From Oligoflexales bacterium (GTDB taxonomy: Bacteria; Bdellovibrionota_B; Oligoflexia; Oligoflexales; RGVZ01), in contig CANLUT010000002.1 in the NCBI GenBank assembly GCA_947494335.1, positions 620,001 through 684,000 of the forward strand: DNA of 64,000 nt, in the 5' to 3' direction. The position numbers and the translations under genes are program-made. How positions within the stretch are numbered: position 1 is the stretch's first letter; each line of letters starts with the position of its first letter. The notes under the pieces were generated by a model, which ran no database searches, was not told the DNA's origin, and saw nothing but the letters and a program-made list of their open reading frames with translations. Shown here one piece after another: positions 45,374 through 55,307 of this stretch.

Positions 45374-46446
45374 CGGCAGACGAATTTACAATTCAATTCA
45401 TTGCGACCCTCGTCAAGTTTGCAATCGTTGCTGGGCTCCTACTGCAGATTCCACCAGTGATGGTTTGGGTCGAACGTCGCGTTCCAGCGATGATGCAGCG
45501 TCGCAAAGGACCAAACAGGGTTGGTATCTTTAAGTGGCGTATTTACGGCCTCATGCAATCACTTGCCGATACAATCAAGCTGATCTTTAAAGAGGAAGTG
45601 GTTCCTGAAGGTGCTCAGAAAGCCTTTTATCACCTCGCTCCGGTTTTCTCTGTATTTCCTGCCTTTTTGATTGCGATGGCGATCCCCTATGGTCCAGATA
45701 TTCATGCTTTTGGCACAACGATTCCCCTATCGATCATTCGTGTCGATGTGGGCTTTTTGTTTATTTTTGCAGTGAGTTCATTGGCGGTTTACGGAGTAAC
45801 CATTGCTGGATGGGCCTCAAACAACAAGTACTCACTACTTGGCTCTTTGCGCGCTTCGGCACAGATGATCAGCTACGAGATCCCCCTGGGGATGTCTCTT
45901 ATTCCAATTGTGTTGATCTACGGTACTTTGGATCTCAATAAAATTGTTGAGGCGCAAAGTCACTTTTGGAAATGGGGCGTATTCCTATCTCCAGTTTCGT
46001 TTCTATTGTTTTTGATCGCCATGTTTGCTGAAACTAATCGTGCGCCGTTTGACCTCGCAGAAGCTGAGGGTGAGCTGGTCGCGGGCTTTCATACAGAGTA
46101 CACGTCGGCAAAGTTTGCGGCCTTCTTCTTGGGCGAGTACGTGAGCATGTTCGTGTTGAGCTGTTTGGCGTCTACAGTCTTTTTTGGTGGATGGCAGGTA
46201 CCGTTTTTCAGCGTCCAAAAACTTGACGACTTGACCGGATTTATTGGCGTCAGTGCTTTGATTGGCCACGTTACCCTAATGCTTAAGGCGACGTTCTTCA
46301 TGTGGCTGTATATCTGGGTTCGCTGGACTATTCCGCGCTTTAGATATGACCAACTGATGTCGCTTGGTTGGAAGTATATGATTCCTCTTGGTCTGGTGAA
46401 TGTTGTTGTGACGGCGGTGGTGATCGCTGCCTTTAGATTTTCCTAA
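45364..46446 (+). CDS. nuoH: NADH-quinone oxidoreductase subunit H
   Basis: 360 residues, about eight helices. MVWVERRVPAMMQRRKGPNR and NRAPFDLAEAEGELVAGFHT, the quinone-channel glutamate-rich loop, are fully kept. Connects the membrane and peripheral arms. Confidence 0.97.
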   Translation: MGLTADEFTIQFIATLVKFAIVAGLLLQIPPVMVWVERRVPAMMQRRKGPNRVGIFKWRIYGLMQSLADTIKLIFKEEVVPEGAQKAFYHLAPVFSVFPAFLIAMAIPYGPDIHAFGTTIPLSIIRVDVGFLFIFAVSSLAVYGVTIAGWASNNKYSLLGSLRASAQMISYEIPLGMSLIPIVLIYGTLDLNKIVEAQSHFWKWGVFLSPVSFLLFLIAMFAETNRAPFDLAEAEGELVAGFHTEYTSAKFAAFFLGEYVSMFVLSCLASTVFFGGWQVPFFSVQKLDDLTGFIGVSALIGHVTLMLKATFFMWLYIWVRWTIPRFRYDQLMSLGWKYMIPLGLVNVVVTAVVIAAFRFS

Positions 46447-46461
46447 TTGTCGGAGTCGGCG

Positions 46462-47022
46462 ATGTCTGATTTTTCTCTTTTAATGACTCACGGAGTTTTT
46501 CACCTGTTTGCGGCTTTGATCACGCTTTGCTCGGTGTTGGTCGTGATGTCAAAGCACCCGGTGAAAAGTGCGGTCTTTCTCGTCGTGGATCTATTTTTGT
46601 TGGCCGGTCTTTACGCCACCTTGGACAGTCACTTTGTAGCGGCGATTCAGGTTTTGGTTTATGCCGGAGCGATTGTGGTCTTGTTCCTCTTTGTCATCAT
46701 GCTTTTGAACCTTCAGCCTGAGCAACTTAGGGGGCTGAAGTTTTCTGCTGTTGAAGCTGGAACTCTCGTGATCTCGCTTGTTGGGTTCTTGATCACTGTT
46801 GTGGCTACTTTCAAAGGAGACCAGACTGGGCTCGGTGACGGTTCGTTGGATCCAGTTGCCATCGAAGCGGCCGGCGGTAACACCTACGTGGTCGCGATGA
46901 AGCTACTCACTAATTACATTTGGCCGTTTGAACTTGCGTCAGTTCTGATTTTGATGGCAATTGTTGCTGCTGTCGTGATCGCGAAAAAAGACAAGAAAAA
47001 AACCTCTGCCCCCATAAGCTGA
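46462..47022 (+). CDS. nuoJ: NADH-quinone oxidoreductase subunit J
   Basis: 186 residues from ATG 46462 (CGGAG ahead; the TTG five codons upstream is less likely). Five helices; HPVKSAVFLVVDL and QVLVYAGAIVVLFLFVIMLL are typical. C-terminus is a Lys-rich tail. Confidence 0.95.
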   Translation: MSDFSLLMTHGVFHLFAALITLCSVLVVMSKHPVKSAVFLVVDLFLLAGLYATLDSHFVAAIQVLVYAGAIVVLFLFVIMLLNLQPEQLRGLKFSAVEAGTLVISLVGFLITVVATFKGDQTGLGDGSLDPVAIEAAGGNTYVVAMKLLTNYIWPFELASVLILMAIVAAVVIAKKDKKKTSAPIS

Positions 47023-47041
47023 GAAACGAGGAGAATATATA

Positions 47042-47344
47042 GTGGTACCCGTTGATTTTTACTTTGTTCTAGCCTGTCTGATCTTCTCGCTTGGACTTTT
47101 CGGCGCTTTGTTTCGTCGGAATCTCATCATGGTGTTGATGTCAATTGAACTGATGCTAAATGCTGTGAACTTGGTTTTTGTTGCAGCTGGGCGTGCCATT
47201 GGAAATGTTGATGGCCAGGTGATGGTCTTGTTTGTGATTACGGTCGCCGCATGTGAGGCGGCTGTCGGTCTTGCCATGGTCATTGCGCTGTTCCGTAAAT
47301 ATGGAACCGTTAATACTGATATTCTTAGACTTTTACGCGGCTGA
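47042..47344 (+). CDS. nuoK: NADH-quinone oxidoreductase subunit K
   Basis: 100 residues from GTG 47042, with GAGGAG ahead. Three helices; MVLMSIELMLNAVNLVF holds the conserved membrane Glu, and ITVAACEAAVGLAMVIALFR the second. Confidence 0.97.
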   Translation: MVPVDFYFVLACLIFSLGLFGALFRRNLIMVLMSIELMLNAVNLVFVAAGRAIGNVDGQVMVLFVITVAACEAAVGLAMVIALFRKYGTVNTDILRLLRG

Positions 47345-47359
47345 TTGGGGGGATTTCTT

Positions 47360-49354
47360 ATGATGCTATGGATCATGCTTTTGGCTCCTCTGTTCGGCGC
47401 AGCGCTCAATGGCCTTGTACTTCGCAAAGCGCCAAAAATTGTGAGTCACCTCGTGGCTGTTGCTGCAATGGCGATTTCATTTGCTGCAGCGTTGATGACG
47501 TTCCTCGACATGATGAAAACTGGCGGTGAAGCGAAGACTTACTTGGCTTTTGACTGGCTTGATGCGGGAGGGTTTCACGCGCCCTTTAAGTACATTGTGG
47601 ATCGTCTGTCTGGTCTTATGATGCTCGTGGTTACAGGTATCGGCACCTTGATTCACATCTATGCCGGTGGATACATGCATGAAGAAAAATCCACAGCTCG
47701 CTTTTTCTCTTATCTGAATTTGTTCGTCTTCATGATGCTTCAACTTGTCATGGGCGATAACCTGATGGTGATGTTTGTGGGTTGGGAAGGCGTCGGTCTT
47801 TGCTCCTACCTGCTGATTGGTTACTGGTTTCATGATGATAAGAACGCTGCAGCCGGAATGAAGGCCTTCCTGGTAAACCGCATTGGCGATATCGGTTTTC
47901 TTCTCGGAATTTTTCTCACCTACAAACATTTCGGAACAGTGAGTTTCAGCGAGCTCAAAGAGATGATCGGTGGCAACACTTTGGACGCGGTTCACATGGG
48001 TGCCATCGGTTGGATCACGATCTGCTTATTCATAGGCGCGACCGGAAAGTCGGCACAGCTTCCTCTTTATGTTTGGCTGCCTGATGCGATGGCGGGCCCG
48101 ACTCCTGTGTCGGCCCTTATCCATGCGGCGACCATGGTGACGGCCGGTATCTATATGATGACTCGTCTTAACTTTATGTTCTATCTCGCACCACTAACTA
48201 TGCAGATTATCGCTATTGTGGGTGGGCTCACGGCGCTCATGGCTGCAACGATTGCTATCGTTCAGTCTGATATCAAGAAGGTCTTGGCGTACTCTACAGT
48301 GAGTCAGTTGGGCTATATGGTGATGGCCTGTGGAGTGGGAGCTTTTGATGCGGGTGTTTTCCATCTTTTTACGCACGCATGCTTCAAAGCATTGATGTTC
48401 CTTGGTGCTGGTTCCGTCATCGTGGCCATGCATCACGAACAGGACATGTTCAAGATGGGTGGCCTAAGAAAGTATATGCCGGTCACTCACCTCGTGTTCT
48501 TGGTTGGAGTTCTGGCCATCATTGGTATGCCGCCTTTTGCTGGCTTCTTCTCAAAAGATGAAATTCTTTGGAAATCATATATTGGCGGCGGCCCTGCCCT
48601 TTGGGGAATTGGAGCCATTACGGCGGGTTGCACATCCTTTTACATGGTGCGCTTGCTGTGTTTGACATTCTACGGTGAGCACCGTGGTGGTGGTCATGCA
48701 GCACATGGTCACGATGATCATCACGGTCATGCAGATCACAAATCACATGGCCACGGCGATGGTCATGCTCACACACCCCATGAGACAGGTGTCGATATGT
48801 GGGGTCCCTTGGTGATTTTGGCAATCATGAGTGCTGGAGTTGGCTTTTTGGGAGTGCCGCATGTTTTGGGCGGACATAATATTTTTGCTGAGTATCTCAA
48901 GCCTGTCATGCTCATTCCAGAAGCTGCTGAGGAACATTGGGCATTTCTTGAGGGTACTTACAGTCACTCACTGGAGATTGGTTTGATGGCCGCCTCAGTG
49001 GTCGTGATGCTTATTGCAAGCGGCACAGCGGTCGTATTGTATGGTCGTGGTCCAAAGCCTGTGCTGGATAGCTGGAAAAAATCAATGTCAGGCGTTTACA
49101 ACACACTTTGGAACAAATATTTCGTCGACGAATTTTACTTCGCAAAAATTGTTCAACCGGTTCGCGATATTGCTGAGTTCCTTTGGGCTTTTGTCGATGT
49201 GAAGATTATCGATGGAGCAGTCAACGGTGCTGCTGAGTTTTGTCGATTTATCGCTGGTGCAGTGAGCTTTAAAATGACTGGCTCGATCCATCGTCATGCG
49301 ATGGTTCTCGTTTTAGGTCTGGTCTGCCTTTTGTCCGCTTTGGTCGTTAATTAA
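47360..49354 (+). CDS. nuoL: NADH-quinone oxidoreductase subunit L
   Basis: 664 residues from ATG 47360, GGGGGGA ahead. Antiporter-like proton-pump subunit with the long lateral helix region at the C-terminus. GWEGVGLCSYLLIGYWF, then PDAMAGPTPVSALIHAATMV with the pump Lys/His. A loop near residues 439-478 holds 13 histidines in about 39 residues, a metal-binding-like insertion. Confidence 0.97.
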   Translation: MMLWIMLLAPLFGAALNGLVLRKAPKIVSHLVAVAAMAISFAAALMTFLDMMKTGGEAKTYLAFDWLDAGGFHAPFKYIVDRLSGLMMLVVTGIGTLIHIYAGGYMHEEKSTARFFSYLNLFVFMMLQLVMGDNLMVMFVGWEGVGLCSYLLIGYWFHDDKNAAAGMKAFLVNRIGDIGFLLGIFLTYKHFGTVSFSELKEMIGGNTLDAVHMGAIGWITICLFIGATGKSAQLPLYVWLPDAMAGPTPVSALIHAATMVTAGIYMMTRLNFMFYLAPLTMQIIAIVGGLTALMAATIAIVQSDIKKVLAYSTVSQLGYMVMACGVGAFDAGVFHLFTHACFKALMFLGAGSVIVAMHHEQDMFKMGGLRKYMPVTHLVFLVGVLAIIGMPPFAGFFSKDEILWKSYIGGGPALWGIGAITAGCTSFYMVRLLCLTFYGEHRGGGHAAHGHDDHHGHADHKSHGHGDGHAHTPHETGVDMWGPLVILAIMSAGVGFLGVPHVLGGHNIFAEYLKPVMLIPEAAEEHWAFLEGTYSHSLEIGLMAASVVVMLIASGTAVVLYGRGPKPVLDSWKKSMSGVYNTLWNKYFVDEFYFAKIVQPVRDIAEFLWAFVDVKIIDGAVNGAAEFCRFIAGAVSFKMTGSIHRHAMVLVLGLVCLLSALVVN

Positions 49355-49378
49355 TCCCAATAAAAGGGTTTGCTTGAA

Positions 49379-50932
49379 ATGGAACTTATCAATTCACACA
49401 TTTTGTCCTTTTTGATCTTCATGCCGCTGGTGGCTGCTGGGGTTATTTTGTTTTTACCCTCGCTAGCAACTGCCCGCGTAGTGGCGATGCTCGCTTCGGT
49501 CGTCGCGTTTCTAGGAGGCTTGCACGTATGGTATTGGTTTGACGGGACCTCCTCGGCACTGCAGTTTGTTGAAAGCTACGAGTGGATCCCGTCACTTGGT
49601 ATGAAGTACATTGTCGGTGTGGATGGGCTTAGTCTTCTGCTAGTCGTTTTAACCACGTTTCTGATGCCTCTTGTGCTTTTAAGTCAGTGCCACATATCAG
49701 AGCCAAGCCAAAAGCCATTTTTGGCGCTTCTCTTGGCTCTCGAGTCCGGGATGATTGGTGCGCTGGTGGCCATGGATATGGTGTTCTTTTATGTGTTTTG
49801 GGAAGCAATGCTTATTCCGATGTATTTTATCATCGGTGTTTGGGGTGGAAAACGCCGCATTTACGCGGCGACAAAGTTCGTCTTATACACCGTCATCGGC
49901 TCACTACTCATGCTTGCGGCTGCTGTTGTTTTGTATTTTGCCCACTTTCGTCAGACCGGGGTCTATTCAACAAGTTTGCTAGATCTGTATCAAGTCAAGC
50001 TTCCCATTGCGACGCAGATGTGGATGTTCGTAGCGTTTGCTGTGGCCTTTGCAATTAAAGTTCCGATGTGGCCATTCCACACGTGGCTGCCTGATGCCCA
50101 CGTTGAGGCGCCCACCGTTGGTTCGGTGATTTTGGCCGGTGTATTGCTGAAGATGGGTACCTATGGCCTCCTTCGCTTTGCAGTCCCACTGTTCCCAGAA
50201 GCAATGGTGCAGGCGGCGCCGGTTCTTATATTCTGCGGCGTGGTTGGAATTATATATGGAGCATTGACGGCTTGGGTTCAGAAGGACGCCAAAAAGATGG
50301 TCGCCTATTCGTCGGTATCACACCTTGGCTTTGTGGTGATCGGTACATTCGCCGTGATGGCGGGTGGTGAGATTAGCGTTGAAGCTCTGACGGGTGCGAC
50401 TTACCAGATGATTAATCACGGGATTTCAACAGGAGCGTTGTTCTTTCTTGTTGGGGTGATTTACGAGCGACGTCATACACGGATGCTCTCTGATTTCGGT
50501 GGTCTGGCGGAAAATATGCCGCTGTTTGCCATCATGTTGATTGTGGCTACATTAAGTTCGGTGGGTTTGCCTGGTACGGGTGGGTTTGTTGGTGAGTTCT
50601 TGATTCTAAACGGAACATTTCAAGCAATGCCATTGGCAGGAGTTCTAGCATCCCTCGGCGTCCTGTTGGGTGCTGTGTACATGCTGACATTATGCCGCAA
50701 AATTTTGTTTGGACCGCTTGATAATCCTGAAAATAAAGAGATGGAGGATTTGAACGCTCGAGAGCTCGGCTATCTTGTTCCCCTGGCAGTGCTAGCGATC
50801 GTGATGGGTATTTTTCCAAACGCATTTATTGGTAAGACCAAGCCGTCGATCGAACATCTAGCGAAAAACTACAAGAACTATAGTTTGGATTTCCGTATGG
50901 GATCCGACATGTCATCAAAGTCCGCGAACTAA
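49379..50932 (+). CDS. nuoM: NADH-quinone oxidoreductase subunit M
   Basis: 517 residues from ATG 49379. FYVFWEAMLIPMYFIIGVWG holds the conserved Glu, FHTWLPDAHVEAPTVGSVIL the channel block, and QKDAKKMVAYSSVSHLG the Lys helix. Middle antiporter-like subunit. Confidence 0.97.
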   Translation: MELINSHILSFLIFMPLVAAGVILFLPSLATARVVAMLASVVAFLGGLHVWYWFDGTSSALQFVESYEWIPSLGMKYIVGVDGLSLLLVVLTTFLMPLVLLSQCHISEPSQKPFLALLLALESGMIGALVAMDMVFFYVFWEAMLIPMYFIIGVWGGKRRIYAATKFVLYTVIGSLLMLAAAVVLYFAHFRQTGVYSTSLLDLYQVKLPIATQMWMFVAFAVAFAIKVPMWPFHTWLPDAHVEAPTVGSVILAGVLLKMGTYGLLRFAVPLFPEAMVQAAPVLIFCGVVGIIYGALTAWVQKDAKKMVAYSSVSHLGFVVIGTFAVMAGGEISVEALTGATYQMINHGISTGALFFLVGVIYERRHTRMLSDFGGLAENMPLFAIMLIVATLSSVGLPGTGGFVGEFLILNGTFQAMPLAGVLASLGVLLGAVYMLTLCRKILFGPLDNPENKEMEDLNARELGYLVPLAVLAIVMGIFPNAFIGKTKPSIEHLAKNYKNYSLDFRMGSDMSSKSAN

Positions 50933-50967
50933 ATAAACAAGAACCTGGAAAAGCTCAGGAGTAGACA

Positions 50968-52470
50968 GTGCAATTTGAAGTCCCACAATTAACAGCAAGT
51001 TTTTATGGTGCAGCTCTTCCTATTATAATTCTGTGTAGCACAGGGATTGTTGCTCTGCTCATGGCGGTTAGTAAGAGTCTGGCGAGTCCGAAGGTTCAAT
51101 ACTGGCTAAATTTTGGTGCCCTTTTATTGTCGCTGTTGCTGGTGATTCGTCTCTACGCCATCTCGGGTGCTGCCAGTGAGATGTTTCTAAGTGGAGGATT
51201 TGTTTCGGGGCGATTGGGCTTTTTTGGTCAGGGAGCGATCATTGGTATCGCCCTGGTGATCTCGCTACTGATGGGTGAAGGCTACCTTAAAGAGAAGTTC
51301 TTTCGCGGAGAAATCATCGCGCTATTCCATATGGTGATTGCTGGTATGTGCACCATGGTGGCCACTGATGACCTTGTCACTTTGTTTGTGGGTCTGGAAA
51401 TGGCATCGATCGGTGTTTATGCACTAATAGGCTACACCAATCCTACCAAGCTCTCGCAAGAGGGTGCTATCAAGTATTTTGTTTTGGGAGCTGTCGCGGC
51501 CGCAATTTTATTATTCGGTTTTGCTTTCTTATATGCTGCGACCGGGACGCTGAGAATTAGCGAGATTAGTTCTTCGATCGGTAAGATAAGTGGCCACTCA
51601 TGGGTTGAGCTGGGTGCGATTTTGACCATTGCGGGTTTAGGGTTCAAAATGGCGTTAGTTCCTTTTCACATGTGGACTCCAGATGCTTACGAGGGTTCTC
51701 CAACTGGCTTAACAGCTTTCATGGCGACTGCCATGAAGACGATGATTATGGTGGCTGCTATTCGCATGTTTGAAAACGGTTTAGACGGCGTCCATGCTGT
51801 ATGGCTGCCTGTCATCGGTTTCATGGCTGCGGCATCACTGCTGTTTGCCAACATCATGGCTCTTGCTCAGCAGAGTGTTAAGCGAATGCTCGCCTACTCG
51901 TCAATTGCTCATAGCGGTTACATGGCTTTATCGCTGGCATCGATGAGTGGCGGTGTGTCACAGTATTCTGTACCTTCTATTTTGTTTTATTTGATTGGTT
52001 ATGTTTTGGTGAGTCTTGGCGCGTTTGCTGTGATCATGTGGCTGGAAAACGAACGTTGCGAGAATATTATAGTCGACGATTTAACCGGCTTAGGAAAACA
52101 ACATCCTTATGCAGCCACAGCCTTAGCCCTTTTCATGTTTAGCTTGGGTGGTATGCCGCCTACGGTGGGATTCATCAGCAAGCTCTATATTTTTAATTCG
52201 GCTCTAAGTAACAACATGATTGGATTGGTTGTGATTGCTGCCATCGGTTCGACAATCTCCCTTTACTACTACATGCGCATCATCGTACGCATGTTTATGA
52301 TGGACTCAAGTCCAGTTCTTGGTGCGTTGATCAAGCCTGTAGCTTCAAAGGTTACGTCTGGTGTTGTTTTGGTTTGCGCCATCCTGATTATTCTATTTGG
52401 AACACTGCTTCCGGAGTCAGGCATGCGTGTTGCAAGGCATACCTCAGGCGAAGTGACAGGCGGGCTTTAA
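50968..52470 (+). CDS. nuoN: NADH-quinone oxidoreductase subunit N
   Basis: 500 residues from GTG 50968, AGGAG 7 bp ahead. FVGLEMASIGVYALIGY, FHMWTPDAYEGSPTGLTAFM and QQSVKRMLAYSSIAHSGYM mark it. Last of the membrane-arm operon; no nuoB, C, D, E, F, G or I adjoin. Confidence 0.97.
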   Translation: MQFEVPQLTASFYGAALPIIILCSTGIVALLMAVSKSLASPKVQYWLNFGALLLSLLLVIRLYAISGAASEMFLSGGFVSGRLGFFGQGAIIGIALVISLLMGEGYLKEKFFRGEIIALFHMVIAGMCTMVATDDLVTLFVGLEMASIGVYALIGYTNPTKLSQEGAIKYFVLGAVAAAILLFGFAFLYAATGTLRISEISSSIGKISGHSWVELGAILTIAGLGFKMALVPFHMWTPDAYEGSPTGLTAFMATAMKTMIMVAAIRMFENGLDGVHAVWLPVIGFMAAASLLFANIMALAQQSVKRMLAYSSIAHSGYMALSLASMSGGVSQYSVPSILFYLIGYVLVSLGAFAVIMWLENERCENIIVDDLTGLGKQHPYAATALALFMFSLGGMPPTVGFISKLYIFNSALSNNMIGLVVIAAIGSTISLYYYMRIIVRMFMMDSSPVLGALIKPVASKVTSGVVLVCAILIILFGTLLPESGMRVARHTSGEVTGGL

Positions 52471-52473
52471 TTA

Positions 52474-52499
52474 GCTTCATCTAAAATCATTTAGTGAAG
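52474..52499. terminator. Weak hairpin between nuoN and the HAD gene
   Basis: GCTTCA.CTAAA pairs with TTTAG.TGAAG, overlapping the last codons of the convergent HAD gene. No clear T-run on the plus strand, so termination is uncertain. Confidence 0.35.
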
Positions 52500-53272
52500 G
52501 CGAGCTGACGAAAGTCTTTAATCCATGCAATGGATTTAATCGGAGTTTCGGGATGACCGGCGTGGCGCCGGTCAACGAAAACCACGTGCGCCTCAGGAAT
52601 AGTTTCTTTCATCATGTTGACGTGGCGAGGCTCGTTGTCAAATGCCGCGAGGATAAGATCTGTCCCGGCCAAGCCGAAGACCTCCTCTCGCTTGAACCGA
52701 AAATCACACATACTAGATTCTGGTTTTAAAATGAGTTTGGCTCGCTCGCCGTGAGGAAAGCCCTGTTTTACAAGGCTGGCGTGGGTGGCAGAGCCCATCC
52801 GTATACGGTCTCGTCCAGTTAGGTAGACAATCGTTGCGCCCTCAGAATGAAGCGCGTTAACAAAGTCGGGGGCACCGGGAACCACTTCGTCGATTTCACA
52901 CATTAAAAAAAATCGATCCCACCATGCTTTTGTAGCCTCGGACCTTATCCTGGGGTCTGTAACGCCCAGAAGATCCAAATTGTCCTCGACCCGATACCTC
53001 ATGTCATCGTTAGTTAGCATCGCGAGCCGCTGCAGAAGCTCTGGATTTGCTTTTTTTATGTCTGGACGTTCAGCAAACGAGGTCAGAATATGACGAGTTC
53101 GGCTACCCGCATCGAAGATCGTATCGTCCAGATCAAAAATGACGTGAGGAGTCTCTCCGAGTCTGATTCTATTTGCCGTCTCAGTTATTATGATGCCTAA
53201 AATCTCAGAACTATAAACCATACGAATCTTATGCTTAAGCGTTACGACAAGAGTTGATGGACTATAGTCCAA
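52487..53272 (-). CDS. HAD-family phosphatase
   Basis: Up to 261 residues. Motif I is VIFDLDDTIFD, motif II VIYLTGRDR, and the late motif ILAAFDNEPRHV. The layout resembles class B/C acid phosphatases and 5'-nucleotidases, but there is no clear signal peptide. The longest start is TTG 53272; an ATG at 53221 is an alternative, and neither has a clear ribosome site. Convergent with nuoN. Confidence 0.75.
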   Translation of the reverse strand: MDYSPSTLVVTLKHKIRMVYSSEILGIIITETANRIRLGETPHVIFDLDDTIFDAGSRTRHILTSFAERPDIKKANPELLQRLAMLTNDDMRYRVEDNLDLLGVTDPRIRSEATKAWWDRFFLMCEIDEVVPGAPDFVNALHSEGATIVYLTGRDRIRMGSATHASLVKQGFPHGERAKLILKPESSMCDFRFKREEVFGLAGTDLILAAFDNEPRHVNMMKETIPEAHVVFVDRRHAGHPETPIKSIAWIKDFRQLAFTK

Positions 53273-53499
53273 TCAAAAGGGTGTACCAAGCGCATTTACC
53301 AGGGGCTTAGAAGGTTTGCTGGGTCTTGGAGGCCGTTTTAGTCGGACTTGAAAGCATATCTTGCTCAAATCTGCCAAAGTGACGTCTTCTCGGGGGGTTA
53401 ACACCATAAATCGTCATTGAAAACTAGCTTCGGATGGGGTACGAACCTCGCTCGGCAAGAAGTCGTGACCAGAATCTTAATTAAGACCAAGGGGTATCC

Positions 53500-55029
53500 A
53501 TGGATCTCGTGATCGTAGGTGTAACACTACTCATCGTTGTTGGCCTTTATTTCCGAAATAATCCTCTGGGTCACTCTCCTAAATTCATGTGGCATCGTTT
53601 CTACAACTGGTTTGCCATGGGTATGACCTACGCGTTCCTCTATATGGCTCGATACAACCTTAGTGTCTCGAAGAACGCTCTAGGTGACATGATGTCTAAG
53701 CAGGACTTCGGATATATCTTCGGGATTGGAACTATCACCTATGGTCTTTCCTTCCTTTTGACAGGTCCGATGGTTGATCGCATGGGTGGTCGTAAAGGGA
53801 TGCTGATTGCTGCAGTTGGCTCCAGTATCGCCAATATCATGATGGGGGGCGTGGTTTTCTACTTCCTAAATGGAGGCCGGGACCTGGATCTGACCATCAC
53901 GATGACAGCACTGTATTCTCTGAATATGTTCTTCCAAAGCTATGGTGCTGTTTCGATTATCAAAGTTAAAGCATATTGGTTCCACGTCCGCGAACGTGGA
54001 CTGTTCGGTGCAATTTTTGGAACTCTTATCTCATTTGGTGTTTATTTTGCATTTGACTGGGGACAGGCGATTGCAGATGCCATGAAGCTTGAACCAAATA
54101 AGGAGCTTTCATCGTTTCAGCAAGGTCTTCGCACCATGTTTGCAGTGGACGTCGGTACAACTGATGCTTACTGGTTTGTTTTCTTGATTCCTGCAGGAAT
54201 TTTGTTGGTATGGGCATTAATCGACCTTCTGCTTCTAAAAGACTCTCCTGCTCATGCTAACTTTGATGACTTTGATCCTCATGATGCATCCTCTGATGAG
54301 GAGATGGTCGATCTACGCATAACAGCACTCCTAAAGAGGATCTTTACCAATCCTATTTTATTAACTGTCGCCTTGGTGGACTTCACATCCGGTATTTTGC
54401 GTAACGGTATCATGCAGTGGTACTTTGTTTACGCAAAAGAAGTTCCTCAGATTGGTGCCGAGTTTTTCAAAGAAAACTGGGGTATGCTCCTCTGTATCAC
54501 TGGAATTATCGGCGGATTCACCGGCGGACTGATGTCGGATAAGTTGTTTCAATCGCGTCGAGGTCCCCCAGCAGCAATCCTTTGTTTCACTATGGCTATC
54601 TTCTGCTCCGGAATGATCTATGCGATTCCAGATAAGCCTGTGATGCTGGGTACATGTGCTGTGCTAATTACGTTATCTGTGATTGGCGTTCACTCTCTCA
54701 TGTCGGGAACTGCCGCTGCCGACTTTGGCGGTCGTAAGGCGACAGCCACCGCTTCAGGAATCGTCGATGGCTGCGTGTATCTTGGCAGTGGTCTACAGTC
54801 CATTTCCCTCGGATATTTAACCTCAAAAAGCTGGACCTACTGGCCTTTGTTCCTTTTGCCTTGGGCAGTTCTGGGAACGTTGTTGGCTATGAGAATCTGG
54901 CATAGTTTGCCAGAAGCTACGAAAAGGTATTTAAAGACTGTGGAAAGAGTGGATGTAACGGAAGTACGAACAGCACGTGGAAAAATTAAAGTGACAAGAT
55001 CCACAAAAGTTACAACCGAGAATGACTGA
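53500..55029 (+). CDS. MFS transporter, organophosphate antiporter (GlpT/UhpT) family
   Basis: 509 residues, twelve helices with a central acidic loop (about 245-270). YMARYNLSVSK and GSDVVD-like block LLTGPMVDRMGGRKGM are typical of OPA sugar-phosphate/phosphate exchangers. Likely takes up glycerol-3-phosphate or a hexose phosphate; the substrate cannot be decided. AAGGGG ahead of ATG; own terminator. Confidence 0.85.
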   Translation: MDLVIVGVTLLIVVGLYFRNNPLGHSPKFMWHRFYNWFAMGMTYAFLYMARYNLSVSKNALGDMMSKQDFGYIFGIGTITYGLSFLLTGPMVDRMGGRKGMLIAAVGSSIANIMMGGVVFYFLNGGRDLDLTITMTALYSLNMFFQSYGAVSIIKVKAYWFHVRERGLFGAIFGTLISFGVYFAFDWGQAIADAMKLEPNKELSSFQQGLRTMFAVDVGTTDAYWFVFLIPAGILLVWALIDLLLLKDSPAHANFDDFDPHDASSDEEMVDLRITALLKRIFTNPILLTVALVDFTSGILRNGIMQWYFVYAKEVPQIGAEFFKENWGMLLCITGIIGGFTGGLMSDKLFQSRRGPPAAILCFTMAIFCSGMIYAIPDKPVMLGTCAVLITLSVIGVHSLMSGTAAADFGGRKATATASGIVDGCVYLGSGLQSISLGYLTSKSWTYWPLFLLPWAVLGTLLAMRIWHSLPEATKRYLKTVERVDVTEVRTARGKIKVTRSTKVTTEND

Positions 55030-55059
55030 AAGACAAGTTTTTTAGCAATTAAGTGTCCT

Positions 55060-55090
55060 AAAATAACAGCGCCCAAAGCGCTGTTATTTT
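55060..55090. terminator. Terminator after the OPA transporter gene
   Basis: AAAATAACAGCGC (55060-55072) with GCGCTGTTATTTT (55078-55090), five-base loop, then TT. A-rich on the left, so it can act in both directions. Confidence 0.88.
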
Positions 55091-55097
55091 TTGGTAT

Positions 55098-55289
55098 TTA
55101 ATGCGAAGGCTGGAGTGCAGGATTTTTTGATATCGCAGACAGCCGCTGGTCGACAACTTTGCTTTTTCGATCAGGCCATCCATGGATGTAAACTAAAACG
55201 GGACAATCACTCTTGCCGTACGATTCGATATGTACTGATTCGCGCGGCACTATCGTTATCACAGTTTGATGATCGTAGCTGGAGGCCAA
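55098..55289 (-). pseudogene. Probable remnant of an alpha/beta-hydrolase gene
   Basis: A 63-codon frame encodes ESVHIESYGKSDCPVLVYIHGWPDRKSKVV, shown here in parts: the VLVYIHGWPD segment is the oxyanion-hole strand/loop of alpha/beta hydrolases, normally at residues 25-40 of a 280-residue protein. The rest of the fold, including the nucleophile elbow, is missing. An in-frame stop lies just upstream and the only start is a TTG without ribosome site. It sits between the DUF4340 gene and the transporter terminator. Could be a chance likeness. Confidence 0.4.
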
Positions 55290-55307
55290 TGTTCAAGACC
55301 ACCTGAG

